From assembly GCA_002388885.1 (NCBI GenBank), contig DGNI01000093.1, forward strand, positions 1 through 13,850: a stretch of 13,850 nucleotides of DNA, written 5' to 3'. Shown piece by piece: positions 6,813 through 13,850 of this stretch (its first letter is position 1; each line of letters begins with the position of its first letter). This stretch comes from Parvularculaceae bacterium UBA4496. GTDB lineage: Bacteria; Pseudomonadota; Alphaproteobacteria; Caulobacterales; Parvularculaceae. The notes under the pieces were generated by a model. It was not told the DNA's origin, did not search any database, and saw only the letters and a list, made by a program, of their open reading frames with translations. A program made the translations under genes and the position numbers.

Positions 6813-7696
6813 TATTCGCCTCCCGATGCGAGGCCGGGATTCGCAAGGATCATCGAATCCGCAAGCGTCGTGATATACTCATCGCCGGAGCAGCGTTCAT
6901 CCGCAGACGGATCGCCGCACTCAATGGTCATCACATAGCCGCAGCCGAATTTCGAAAAGCTCAGATCGACGCCGAAATCATTCCGGCTGATGTGGTAGGC
7001 GGCGCCAGTGCCGTCGAGCCGGCGCGGCTGTTCGGCGAGACGCTTTCTAAACTCGACAATATCGGGATCGCCGCCGACGACGCGGTTGCAGGTGCCGGTG
7101 ATGGAAAGCGTCGCTTCGGCGTCGATGATCGCTGTCGCGGTGTAGACGTTTTCCATCCCGTAAACCTTGACCCTGTCACGAACGGATGGGTCCGCAGGGA
7201 TCAAAACAGGAATGCGCGCGCGCGCGACTTCTTCCTCGTCGGCGTTGCGTAAATTGCTGGCCGCCATGGCGCGGATACCCGGCGGCGGTGGCGCGTTCAC
7301 GGGCGCCGTTCTCAGGGCTTGCGTCGCCGACAGCTGTTCGCGCAGGGAAGGGCGCTGTGCGTCTTCTGCTTCCGTGCGCTGCAGGTCCGCGCGCAGTTCG
7401 ACGAGATTGGGCGCGCGTTTGATTGTTTCAGCGCGGTTGTCGCGCTCGTCACGCGCGGCGCGCAAGGCGGCGGCAAGACCGCGGCGCGGAATGCGCTGTG
7501 CTTTTTCCTTGAGGGCGGCACGCAAGGCTTCCGGATCCGGCGGCGTGCGCTGAATTTCTTCGCGGGCAGGTTCTTGCTGCGTTGTCTGATCGCCAGCGGG
7601 CTCTTCACTCGTCTGCGCCCAGACAGTTTGCGCCCAGACAGCGCCCGCCGTTATCGCTGCAGCGCCAAGCCCTGCGATCACATGCGTCTTCAACAT
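6812..7696 (-). CDS. Secreted protein of unknown function in the MotA/OmpA/M23 operon
   Basis: I do not recognise this 294-residue protein. It has an N-terminal signal sequence (MLKTHVIAGLGAAAITAGAVWA) with likely cleavage near residue 22-27, an Arg/Glu/Ala-rich helical region (about 40-130) that could be a coiled coil, a short proline stretch (APPPPG, 135-140), and a C-terminal globular part that begins ARIPVLIPADPSVRDRV and holds four cysteines (C203, C252, C260, C269), probably disulfide-bonded in the periplasm. The start at 7696 was chosen for AAAGGGGG just upstream; the frame runs on to 7843, but that would overlap the OmpA gene and lose the signal peptide. The VWAQT segment at the signal cleavage region is duplicated. 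It lies 22 bases after the OmpA-like gene and overlaps the M23 gene by one base. Confidence 0.85.
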   Translation of the reverse strand: MLKTHVIAGLGAAAITAGAVWAQTVWAQTSEEPAGDQTTQQEPAREEIQRTPPDPEALRAALKEKAQRIPRRGLAAALRAARDERDNRAETIKRAPNLVELRADLQRTEAEDAQRPSLREQLSATQALRTAPVNAPPPPGIRAMAASNLRNADEEEVARARIPVLIPADPSVRDRVKVYGMENVYTATAIIDAEATLSITGTCNRVVGGDPDIVEFRKRLAEQPRRLDGTGAAYHISRNDFGVDLSFSKFGCGYVMTIECGDPSADERCSGDEYITTLADSMILANPGLASGGE

Positions 7697-7718
7697 AAGA
7701 CCCCCTTTCGAGCGACCC

Positions 7719-8747
7719 CTATCGCTCAGTGAGTTTAAACTCGATCCGCCGGTTTTGCGCGAGCGCCGCGGCGGAAAAGCCCGACACGATCGGCGACGAC
7801 GCGCCCGATCCGGTGGCCAAGAGACGGCGTTCCGGCACCCCACGGGCTGTCAGGTATTCTACCACGGAAATCGCGCGCTGTGCGGACAATTCGAGATTGG
7901 AATCAAACAGCGCCCGGCATGAGGGGCCGAGAGGCGACTGGTCCGCATGGCCGTCGACCCGCAGGACCCAGTTCACTTCTGATGGAATATCGCCCTGAAT
8001 ATCAAGGAGCGCGGTCGCAAGCTTGTTGAGTTCGACCTTGCCGGCTTCGCCGAGCGTCGCGGAGCAGGACCCGAACAAAATATCGCTTTCGAAGATGAAC
8101 CGGTCGCCGACGACCCGAATATCGGTGCGGTCGCCGAGCGCTTCGCGCAAAGCTTCGAAGAAACGCGAGCGCACTTCCTGCAGTTCCTGCACCTTGCGGG
8201 CGAGTGCGGCGTTCAAACGCTGCGAAAGGTTTTCAATCTGCGCCTGCTGTTCAATGTCTTTGGCTTCGGCGGCGTCGAGCGCTTCTTGCAGCGAGGCGAG
8301 CTGACGGCGCAGCGCAGCGATTTGCGCGTTGAGCGTCGCGATCTCGCTCTTCTGTTCGTCGGTGAGCGCTTTTTCCGCTTCGAGTTCTTCAGCGGACGCA
8401 GCAACGGCGGACTGACTCGCGGCGAGTGCAGCGGCGAGGCCGGTCAGCTCTTCGTCCTTTTGTGCAATGGTGTCTTCCAGAGATAGAACTTGGAGCTGCA
8501 ACCGGTCGCGTTCGGCCTGCGCGAGGCCAAGCTGATCGTTCAGGGAATTGATCTGTGCAATCAGCCGCGCAAGTTGATCGTCTTTGGACGCAAGCTCGTC
8601 TTTGACGGTTTGCAGCCGGTCGCCGAGATAAAACTGTGCGACAACGAAGATCGACAGGACGAACATCAAGACCAGCAGCAATGTCGACAGCCCGTCGACA
8701 AAGCCCGGCCAGATATTGGCCTCAGCTCTGGTGCGCCGTCGCGCCAT
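7719..8747 (-). CDS. MotB-like peptidoglycan-binding protein with coiled coil and OmpA domain
   Basis: A 342-residue inner-membrane protein. Residues 12-41 form one membrane helix whose start, IWPGFVDGLSTLLLVLMFVL, carries an aspartate (D18) at the place of the proton-carrying Asp of MotB/TolR/ExbD. Residues about 42-200 are a long coiled coil. The C-terminal part (about 205-342) is an OmpA-like peptidoglycan-binding domain with the motif VDGHADQSPLG (D265, D269), NLELSAQRAISVVEYL and the ending NRRIEFKL. C228 and C277 may pair. It would form a stator-like complex with the MotA-like protein encoded 4 bases upstream, whose end carries its Shine-Dalgarno sequence GGGGAG. It is not flagellar MotB: no flagellar genes are near and the coiled coil is long. 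Confidence 0.94.
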   Translation of the reverse strand: MARRRTRAEANIWPGFVDGLSTLLLVLMFVLSIFVVAQFYLGDRLQTVKDELASKDDQLARLIAQINSLNDQLGLAQAERDRLQLQVLSLEDTIAQKDEELTGLAAALAASQSAVAASAEELEAEKALTDEQKSEIATLNAQIAALRRQLASLQEALDAAEAKDIEQQAQIENLSQRLNAALARKVQELQEVRSRFFEALREALGDRTDIRVVGDRFIFESDILFGSCSATLGEAGKVELNKLATALLDIQGDIPSEVNWVLRVDGHADQSPLGPSCRALFDSNLELSAQRAISVVEYLTARGVPERRLLATGSGASSPIVSGFSAAALAQNRRIEFKLTER

Positions 8748-8751
8748 TGGG

Positions 8752-9702
8752 CTACTCCCCGCCGCCGACGCGGATCAGCGTGCGGTTGAGCGCCCTGATG
8801 TCGTCCTTGAGCTCCGCCGTTTGACCGGCCTGCGCCTTGATCTGGGTTTCGGTGTTGGCGGCGAGCGCGGCTTCGAGCGCCTGGATCGCCCCGACAAGAT
8901 CGCCTTCTGCGACGTCAGCCGTGAGGTTTGCGCCGCCCTTGCCGCCGGCGCGAACGGTTTCCGTGCGGCCCGCAAGCCAGTCTTCAAGGTCCGTATAGAA
9001 ACGGTTTTGCGCCTGCCCGGCTTGCAGATCGAGAAAGCCGACAACAAGTGAGCCGCCTAAACCAAACAGTGATGATGAAAACGCTGTGCCCATGCCGGAA
9101 AGCGGTTCGCGCAGGTTTGCAATCAGCTGCGAGACAGCGTCTTCAGCCGCGCCGCCGGTATTGGCGAGGCCGTTAATGGTGTCGGCGACGGCGTTCACGG
9201 TTTCCAATAGGCCCCAGAAGGTGCCGAGAAGACCCAAAAACACCAGAAGGTTCATGATGTAGCGGCCCATTTCGCGGCCTTCATCCATCCGTGTACCGAT
9301 GGAATCGAGAATGGCGCGCGCCGATTCAGGCGACAGCGGTCCGGACCGTTTGTCTGCATCAAGAAGCAGTGTCGCCATGGCGCGGATGATGTTCGGCGCG
9401 CGCGGCAGGCGGGAGCGGCCAGGGTCGACGGTTTCACGGAACGCTTCCACCCAGTTGACAGCGGGCTCAATCACGCCCGCCTGCCGGAGGTTGTAGATAA
9501 CGCCGATGGCGAGCACGCCGAGAATCAATCCGTTCAGCGCCGGGTTGGCGTTGAAGGCGTCGATCAACAGCGGCGTCGGCTGCGGGCTCAAAGGCGACAG
9601 GTAATAAATGATCGCCCCAACGCCGAGCAGAAACAGCAGCATGTTCAGGATGTAGCGTCCGGGCCGGACGAATTTCACCGACCGTTCGAGCGAGCGCGCC
9701 AT
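8752..9702 (-). CDS. MotA/TolQ/ExbB-like proton channel protein
   Basis: A 316-residue membrane protein with four hydrophobic segments: about 17-35, 57-73, 148-168 and 203-224. The last two form the MotA/TolQ/ExbB domain: NLLVFLGLLGTFWGLLETVN and LREPLSGMGTAFSSSLFGL with GGSLVVGFLDLQAGQAQNRF. A cytoplasmic stretch lies between helices 2 and 3, and a helical tail (about 265-310) follows. ATG 9702 has AAGGGGAAG just upstream and was preferred to a start at 9783, which would add 27 residues without family resemblance. It heads an operon with the MotB/OmpA-like gene, a secreted protein gene and an M23 endopeptidase gene, suggesting ion-driven work on the envelope. Confidence 0.92.
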   Translation of the reverse strand: MARSLERSVKFVRPGRYILNMLLFLLGVGAIIYYLSPLSPQPTPLLIDAFNANPALNGLILGVLAIGVIYNLRQAGVIEPAVNWVEAFRETVDPGRSRLPRAPNIIRAMATLLLDADKRSGPLSPESARAILDSIGTRMDEGREMGRYIMNLLVFLGLLGTFWGLLETVNAVADTINGLANTGGAAEDAVSQLIANLREPLSGMGTAFSSSLFGLGGSLVVGFLDLQAGQAQNRFYTDLEDWLAGRTETVRAGGKGGANLTADVAEGDLVGAIQALEAALAANTETQIKAQAGQTAELKDDIRALNRTLIRVGGGE

Positions 9703-9907
9703 TAACTTCCCCTTGCCAACATTACCCCTTTGAAAAGTTACATTATTCAAAAACCACGCCGGGCGAAACGGCGAATGAGGCAAATATCAAGGCGTTAACG
9801 GCTTTATGGCGGGTGTGACGCTCAATGGTCACGGCGGCGAAGGAAAATCCCCGGTGGCGTAATTCCCGCCAAAGTTGAAATCCTTACGCCTGAGTTGCCC
9901 GTTTTTC

Positions 9908-9936
9908 TTGACATGAAGGTTCGGTGACAGATATAT
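9908..9936 (+). promoter_or_regulatory. Sigma70-type promoter for the small secreted protein gene
   Basis: TTGACA at 9908-9913, then exactly 17 bases, then ATATAT at 9931-9936. This is an unusually good -35/-10 pair for an alphaproteobacterium and points at the gene starting at 9981, with a leader of about 35-40 bases and the ribosome site AAAGGG at 9968-9973. The -10 is overlapped by the Pho-box-like repeats. Confidence 0.6.
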
Positions 9937-9951
9937 GACAGTTTAGTGACA
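9924..9951 (-). promoter_or_regulatory. PhoB-box-like direct repeats in the divergent intergenic region
   Basis: On the minus strand, bases 9941-9924 read CTGTCATATATCTGTCAC. By eye this matches the E. coli Pho box (CTGTCATAAATCTGTCAC, recalled from knowledge) at 17 of 18 positions. A third TGTCA lies at 9951-9947, continuing the 11-base step (TGTCA starts at 9951, 9940 and 9929), and a fourth at 9913-9909 is out of step (16 bases). Eleven-base direct repeats are the binding mode of OmpR/PhoB-family regulators. The box faces the operon starting at 9702 and overlaps the -10 of the + strand promoter. The remaining 9703-9907 stretch shows no gene; it contains a GTGAC...GTCAC inverted repeat at 9815-9832. 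Confidence 0.6.
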
Positions 9952-9980
9952 TAAATATAAAAACAAGAAAGGGTATAATT

Positions 9981-10334
9981 ATGAACATAAAACAAGCCTT
10001 TGCCGGGCTGGCGGCTGCGATTGCGCTCACCGCAGGAGTCGCCGCCCAGGACTTCGGCGCATCGCCGGCCGATTACGAGGCGCTGGTGATCGACTATTTC
10101 GCGGAACGCCTCGCCGAGCCGCGCACCGCGCGCTACCAGTTCACGAGCGAGCCTTATCAGGTTTTCGCCGATGTCAGCGGTTATGAAGGACTGCCTTGCT
10201 GGGCCGTGGACGTGCGCGTCCGCTCACGCCTGCCGAACGGTACGTATGGCGGCTATGTGCCTTACACTGTGATCATTCTCGACGGCGAACCCATCGCGCT
10301 TGAAGACGAAGTGATCCAGATGGTTCGCGCCTGA
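9981..10334 (+). CDS. Small secreted protein of unknown function
   Basis: A 117-residue protein with a clear signal peptide (MNIKQAFAGLAAAIALTAGVAA, cleavage expected before QDFG), so it is exported to the periplasm or beyond. The mature 95 residues contain ERLAEPRTARYQFTSEP, a single cysteine (PCWAVDVRVRSRLPNGTYGGY) and VPYTVIILDGEPI. The layout, with a DP/EP-SA/TA-Y-F start followed by a beta stretch of the type VN.K...GGY.GY..Y, recalls a group of small secreted proteobacterial proteins, but I cannot name a family with confidence. The ATG has AAAGGG at 9968-9973. It is a single-gene unit with its own promoter and ends at a strong terminator. Confidence 0.85.
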   Translation: MNIKQAFAGLAAAIALTAGVAAQDFGASPADYEALVIDYFAERLAEPRTARYQFTSEPYQVFADVSGYEGLPCWAVDVRVRSRLPNGTYGGYVPYTVIILDGEPIALEDEVIQMVRA

Positions 10335-10357
10335 AGATTTAATTCCAGTTCAAACTA

Positions 10358-10385
10358 AAAACGCCGCCCAAAAGGGCGGCGTTTT
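10358..10385. terminator. Bidirectional Rho-independent terminator
   Basis: AAAACGCCGCCC (10358-10369) and GGGCGGCGTTTT (10374-10385) are perfect 12-base arms around an AAAA loop. With T-tracts on both sides it can end transcription of the + strand gene (stop at 10334) and of the - strand M16 peptidase gene (stop at 10407). Confidence 0.92.
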
Positions 10386-10406
10386 CGTTTTGTAGTCGCC
10401 GGGCTT

Positions 10407-13145
10407 TTAAAGATCGCTTGCTTGTTTGATTTCAATCGGGCCCAGATTGAGCGATCTCACGCCCGCTTCAATCTTTTCGCGATCGCCGACGATAACCCAG
10501 ATCAGGCTTTCAGGATGAATGACTTCATCCGCGGCCGCCCTTACGTCATTGATCGTCAGCGCTTCATACTTGTCCTTGACCGTCTCCGGGTAGTTCCACG
10601 GGCGGCCGTAACGCGCGCTAGAGGTCAGGCTGCCGAGAACGTTGCCGGACGTTTCGAAATTCCCCGGCAGCGAGCGGACATTGTTCAGAATCGTGCGCTG
10701 CAGTTCGTCAGTCGTTGCAGGATTTGTCGTCTTGAACGCGTTGAGTTCTTTTAAAAGTTCCTGAAGCGACTCCGTTGTCTTGTCGGTCTGCACCGGCGCA
10801 TAAACCATATACGGCCGTTGTCCGGCGGCGCCTTGCAGGAAGGTGAAGGCGCCATAGGCCCAGCCTTTGTCCTCGCGCAGGTTCATGTTCACCCGGGCTG
10901 AGAACTGGCCGCCGATGATGTCGTTCATCGAGTTGATGGCGATTTCGTTCGGCGCGCTTGAAGACGGCGCTACATGCGCGGCGAGGATCAGTGACTGCGG
11001 CGAGCCTGGCTTGTCTACGAGAATGACCTTCCCGCTCTCGGGCCGCTGGACCGTCGCAATATTCTTAGTGGGAACGGGCGAAGAAGGCGCGTTCCATCGG
11101 CTGAAGGCGGCCTCAAGAAGCGGCTTCACTTCGTCAAGGGTCGTGTCGCCGACAACAAAGATCGTTGCGTTGTCAGGCCTCACCCACTTTTCATGGAAGC
11201 TTGTGAGGTCGTTCCGCGTCAGGGAGTTGATCGATTCAACCGTTCCCGAGCCGGTCAGCGGCGCTGCATAGGCGTGTCCGTCGCCGTAAATTTCCGGCGG
11301 CAGGAGACGCAATGCAAGCTGTATGGGGTTGGCTTTTTCCTGCTCAATGCCGGCGAGCCAGCGCTTACGCAGTTTTTCGATTTCGTCATTTGAAAACGCG
11401 GGGTTCCTGATGACGTCCGCCAGAATATCGAGCGACGGGCGCAGGTTTTCTTTCAATGCCGACATCTGCACCGTCGACATGTCGAGATTGGCGCCGGCGT
11501 TGAGCGTGGCGCCGAGCCCTTCGAGTTCTTCGGCGATTTGCGTTGCGGAGCGTCTGCGCGTGCCTTCATCCAGCATGGAAGCAGTAAAGGACGAAGCGCC
11601 GAGCTTGCCGCCTTCGACGCTGTCGGCCGCATAACCGGCATCGAACTGAACGGCGATTTCGACCAGCGGCACAGTATGGCGTTCCGCAAAAACGAGTTTC
11701 ATGCCGTTGCGCAAGGTCGTTTCCTGCACCGCCGGGAATGAAAGGTCCGGCGTCGATGTCACCGTCGGGATGCCGGTTGAACGATCGACCGTTGACTCAG
11801 ATGTCGTATATTCCGGGAACGGCAGCACTGTCAGCTGGTAGTGGCCGCCGTTCATGACGTCGCGCGCAGCGCGCAAGACTTCCTGCGGTGTTGCTGCGTC
11901 TAGCCAGTCGAGCTGTTTAAGGATGAACCCCGGATCGTCTGCATATAGCGCGCCCTGGGCCAGCGTCACCGCCTTGCCGCCAAAGCCGCCAATCTGCTCC
12001 AGGCCCCTTAGAATGCCTGCCTTGATGCGAGCTTTCGCGCGGGAGAGCTCTGCCGCCGTCGGGCCGCGCGTCAGGAATTCTTCCATGACGGCTTCCATTT
12101 CGCTTTCAACCGTTTCGAGATCGGCGTCGGCTTTTGCATCAACAGTAACGGAATAAAAGCTCATCAACTCGTGAGAGCTGTTCTGTGCTGTCGCAGATGT
12201 TGCGATCTGCAAATCATCGATCAGCCGTTTGTAAAGGCGGGAGGTCTTGCCGCCGCCCAGAACCTGCGTCGCAAGGCTCAAAAGTACGTCGTCTTTTGTC
12301 GTGCGCCCCGGCGCCACCCAATTGCGGTCGATGCGCGGCTGCGGCACGCGGTCGTACATGATTTCGCGCTTGTTGACGTCGAGCTTTGGCGCATTCGCCT
12401 TGGTTTGCGTCACCGGCGGTCCGGCGGGAATGTCGCCGAAATATTTTTGAACGAGATCGCGCGCGGTCGCCGTATCGATATCGCCAGCCAAGACAAGAAC
12501 TGCGTTCGCCGCGCCGTAATAATCCTTGAACCACTGTTTGGCGGTTTCGAGCGAGGCGTTTTCAAGATCCTCCATTGAGCCGATGGTGCTGTGACGATAA
12601 GGATGCTCGGCCGGTAAAAGACCTTCAAGAATGGAATAGTTCATCATGCCGTAGGGCTGGTTGTCGCCTTGGCGTTTTTCGTTCTGCACGACGCCGCGCT
12701 GCTCATCCAGCTTGTCCTGCGTCAGGACGCCGAGGAGATGGCCCATGCGGTCCGATTCCATCCACAATGCCATTTCAAGCGCTGTTGTCGGCACGGTCTG
12801 GAAATAATTCGTTCGGTCGAACCATGTGGTGCCGTTAAGGCCCGTGGCGCCGACTTCTTCAAATGGCCCGAACCAGTCCTGGTTATAATTTTCAGAGCCG
12901 TTGAACATGATGTGTTCGAACAGATGCGCGAAGCCGGTTTTGCCTTCCGGCTCGTCTTTCGAGCCGACATGATACCAGATCGAAACCGCGACCAGCGGCG
13001 CCTTGCGGTCTTCATGGACGACGACGCGCAGCCCGTTGTCGAGCGTGAATTGATCGTAGGGCAGGTCGATATCGGCTGCAGAGGCCGGGAGCGGCGCCAG
13101 CGCCAGAAAGGCTGCGCCGGCAATGGCGCTGAGGGTCGTACGCAT
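10407..13145 (-). CDS. Two-domain M16 family zinc peptidase, exported
   Basis: A 912-residue periplasmic insulinase/pitrilysin-family metallopeptidase. The signal peptide (MRTTLSAIAGAAFLALAPLPASA, cleavage about residue 23) is followed by an N-terminal M16 domain with the inverted zinc motif HLFEH (H74, E77, H78) and a third ligand glutamate in VVQNEKR (E156), so this half should be active. The second half (from about residue 470, starting ETTLRNGMKLVFAERHTVP) has the fold but the matching segment GASSFTASMLDEGT lacks the zinc motif, as usual for the inactive partner domain. The length is normal for single-chain two-domain members. ATG 13145 has GAAGGGGA upstream; the longer frame to 13208 would bury the signal peptide. 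Substrates are likely peptides or unfolded envelope proteins; this is inferred from the family. Confidence 0.95.
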   Translation of the reverse strand: MRTTLSAIAGAAFLALAPLPASAADIDLPYDQFTLDNGLRVVVHEDRKAPLVAVSIWYHVGSKDEPEGKTGFAHLFEHIMFNGSENYNQDWFGPFEEVGATGLNGTTWFDRTNYFQTVPTTALEMALWMESDRMGHLLGVLTQDKLDEQRGVVQNEKRQGDNQPYGMMNYSILEGLLPAEHPYRHSTIGSMEDLENASLETAKQWFKDYYGAANAVLVLAGDIDTATARDLVQKYFGDIPAGPPVTQTKANAPKLDVNKREIMYDRVPQPRIDRNWVAPGRTTKDDVLLSLATQVLGGGKTSRLYKRLIDDLQIATSATAQNSSHELMSFYSVTVDAKADADLETVESEMEAVMEEFLTRGPTAAELSRAKARIKAGILRGLEQIGGFGGKAVTLAQGALYADDPGFILKQLDWLDAATPQEVLRAARDVMNGGHYQLTVLPFPEYTTSESTVDRSTGIPTVTSTPDLSFPAVQETTLRNGMKLVFAERHTVPLVEIAVQFDAGYAADSVEGGKLGASSFTASMLDEGTRRRSATQIAEELEGLGATLNAGANLDMSTVQMSALKENLRPSLDILADVIRNPAFSNDEIEKLRKRWLAGIEQEKANPIQLALRLLPPEIYGDGHAYAAPLTGSGTVESINSLTRNDLTSFHEKWVRPDNATIFVVGDTTLDEVKPLLEAAFSRWNAPSSPVPTKNIATVQRPESGKVILVDKPGSPQSLILAAHVAPSSSAPNEIAINSMNDIIGGQFSARVNMNLREDKGWAYGAFTFLQGAAGQRPYMVYAPVQTDKTTESLQELLKELNAFKTTNPATTDELQRTILNNVRSLPGNFETSGNVLGSLTSSARYGRPWNYPETVKDKYEALTINDVRAAADEVIHPESLIWVIVGDREKIEAGVRSLNLGPIEIKQASDL

Positions 13146-13304
13146 GAAAATCCCCTTCGTTGCGTATAAAGCTGTCGAACTTCGTAACATCGACGAGCGC
13201 TGAGGCAAGGTAAAGGTTTGAAGTTGCCTGTCCGGCGCGTCTGCCCAACGTTTTATCGCAGTACGGGCGCGCGCAAGGGCCGCTACAAGTTTAGCGCGTT
13301 GATC

Positions 13305-13850
13305 CTAGCGAGGCGCGCGTTTGGCGAGAATGCGTTGCAGCGTGCGGCGGTGCATGCCAAGCCGGCGGGCGGTTTCCGAGACATTATGGTCGCAAAGCTC
13401 GTACACCCGCTGAATATGCTCCCACCGGACACGATCGGCCGACATGGGATTTTCCGGCGGGTCGGGGCGCTCTCCCGGTTTCGCCAAAAGGGCTTTTTCA
13501 ACGTCGTCGGCATCGGCCGGTTTTGACAGGTAATCGATGGCCCCGGCTTTGACCGCGGCCACTGCGGTCGCGATATTGCCGTAGCCGGTCAGCATGACGA
13601 CGCGGCAGTCGTCGCGTCTTTGTCGGATATGCTCGACCACCTGCAGGCCATCGCCATCATCAAGGCGCAGGTCGACGACCGCGAACGCCGGCGCAAGTTC
13701 CTTGATCATCGTAGCGGCATCCGAAACGCCTGCTGCAAGGATCGGTTGAAACCCCCGTTTTTCGAGCGCCCGGCCAAGTCTGGTGCGAAACGGCTCGTCG
13801 TCATCCACAATCAGCAGCGTTGCATCCTGCGGCAGGGATCGGTCTTCGTC
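13305..13850 (-). CDS. Redox response regulator of the ActR/RegA/PrrA family (5' end outside window)
   Basis: The frame is open to the right edge; 181 residues are seen, nearly the full family length, so only a few N-terminal residues are missing. A receiver domain starts at TLLIVDDDEPF (acidic pocket), with the phosphorylated aspartate in VVDLRLDDGDG (codon 13673-13671), MLTGYG and SKPAD. A short proline linker leads to a Fis-type helix-turn-helix ending GMHRRTLQRILAKRAPR, the almost invariant DNA-binding end of RegA/PrrA/ActR. With the sensor kinase RegB/ActS these regulators control respiration and other redox-dependent genes, including terminal oxidases. A GTG at 13808 lies inside the receiver domain and is not the start. 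The 159-base gap to the M16 gene holds no gene that I can see. Confidence 0.95.
   Translation of the reverse strand, partial: DEDRSLPQDATLLIVDDDEPFRTRLGRALEKRGFQPILAAGVSDAATMIKELAPAFAVVDLRLDDGDGLQVVEHIRQRRDDCRVVMLTGYGNIATAVAAVKAGAIDYLSKPADADDVEKALLAKPGERPDPPENPMSADRVRWEHIQRVYELCDHNVSETARRLGMHRRTLQRILAKRAPR

Noticed and set aside
7719..9702. Zorya-type defence system (ZorA/ZorB are MotA- and MotB/OmpA-like)
   Set aside because: No ZorC, ZorD or ZorE effector gene is next to the pair; the neighbours are a secreted protein and an M23 endopeptidase, and the region has no other defence or mobile genes.
9974..9979. TATAAT as a -10 element for the gene at 9981
   Set aside because: Transcription would start inside the coding region; the ribosome site at 9968-9973 and the TTGACA-N17-ATATAT pair upstream fit better.
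13218..13526. Plus-strand frame across the M16-regulator gap
   Set aside because: Most of it is antisense to the response regulator gene, and no domain or ribosome site supports it.

Overview
The window looks like chromosomal DNA of an alphaproteobacterium. It is GC-rich, and it carries the aa3-type cytochrome c oxidase cluster in the usual alphaproteobacterial order (ctaD, ctaB, small CoxF-like gene, ctaG, ctaE, DUF983 gene, SURF1). It also encodes an ActR/RegA/PrrA-type redox response regulator, which is typical of that class. I cannot name a genus. No transposase, integrase, tRNA, rRNA, CRISPR or phage gene is visible.

Bases 1-5385 (+ strand) hold the oxidase cluster: the 3' end of ctaD with a strong terminator, an unrecognised three-helix membrane protein (483-851), then ctaB, the coxF-like gene, ctaG, ctaE, an unrecognised lipoprotein gene, a DUF983 zinc-ribbon membrane protein and the SURF1 gene. 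The products make heme O, deliver copper to subunit I, insert heme and provide subunit III. The three-helix protein and the lipoprotein are the two members of unknown role. A DUF2306-type membrane protein follows at 5538-5957.

Bases 5958-9702 (- strand) hold a tight four-gene operon. In transcription order it encodes a MotA/TolQ/ExbB-like proton-channel protein, a MotB-like protein with coiled coil and OmpA domain, a secreted protein of unknown function, and an M23 (LytM-type) lipoprotein endopeptidase with its metal and catalytic histidines intact. This suggests ion-driven work on the cell wall coupled to a peptidoglycan hydrolase.

Bases 9703-9980 are a divergent control region. On the - strand it carries an 18-base match (one mismatch, by eye, to the E. 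coli consensus as I remember it) to the PhoB box, followed at the same 11-base step by a third repeat, beside a TTGACA-N17-ATATAT promoter for the + strand. The + strand gene at 9981-10334 encodes a small secreted protein.

Bases 10358-13850 hold a bidirectional terminator, a two-domain M16 zinc peptidase on the - strand, and the incomplete ActR/RegA-type regulator gene that runs off the right edge.
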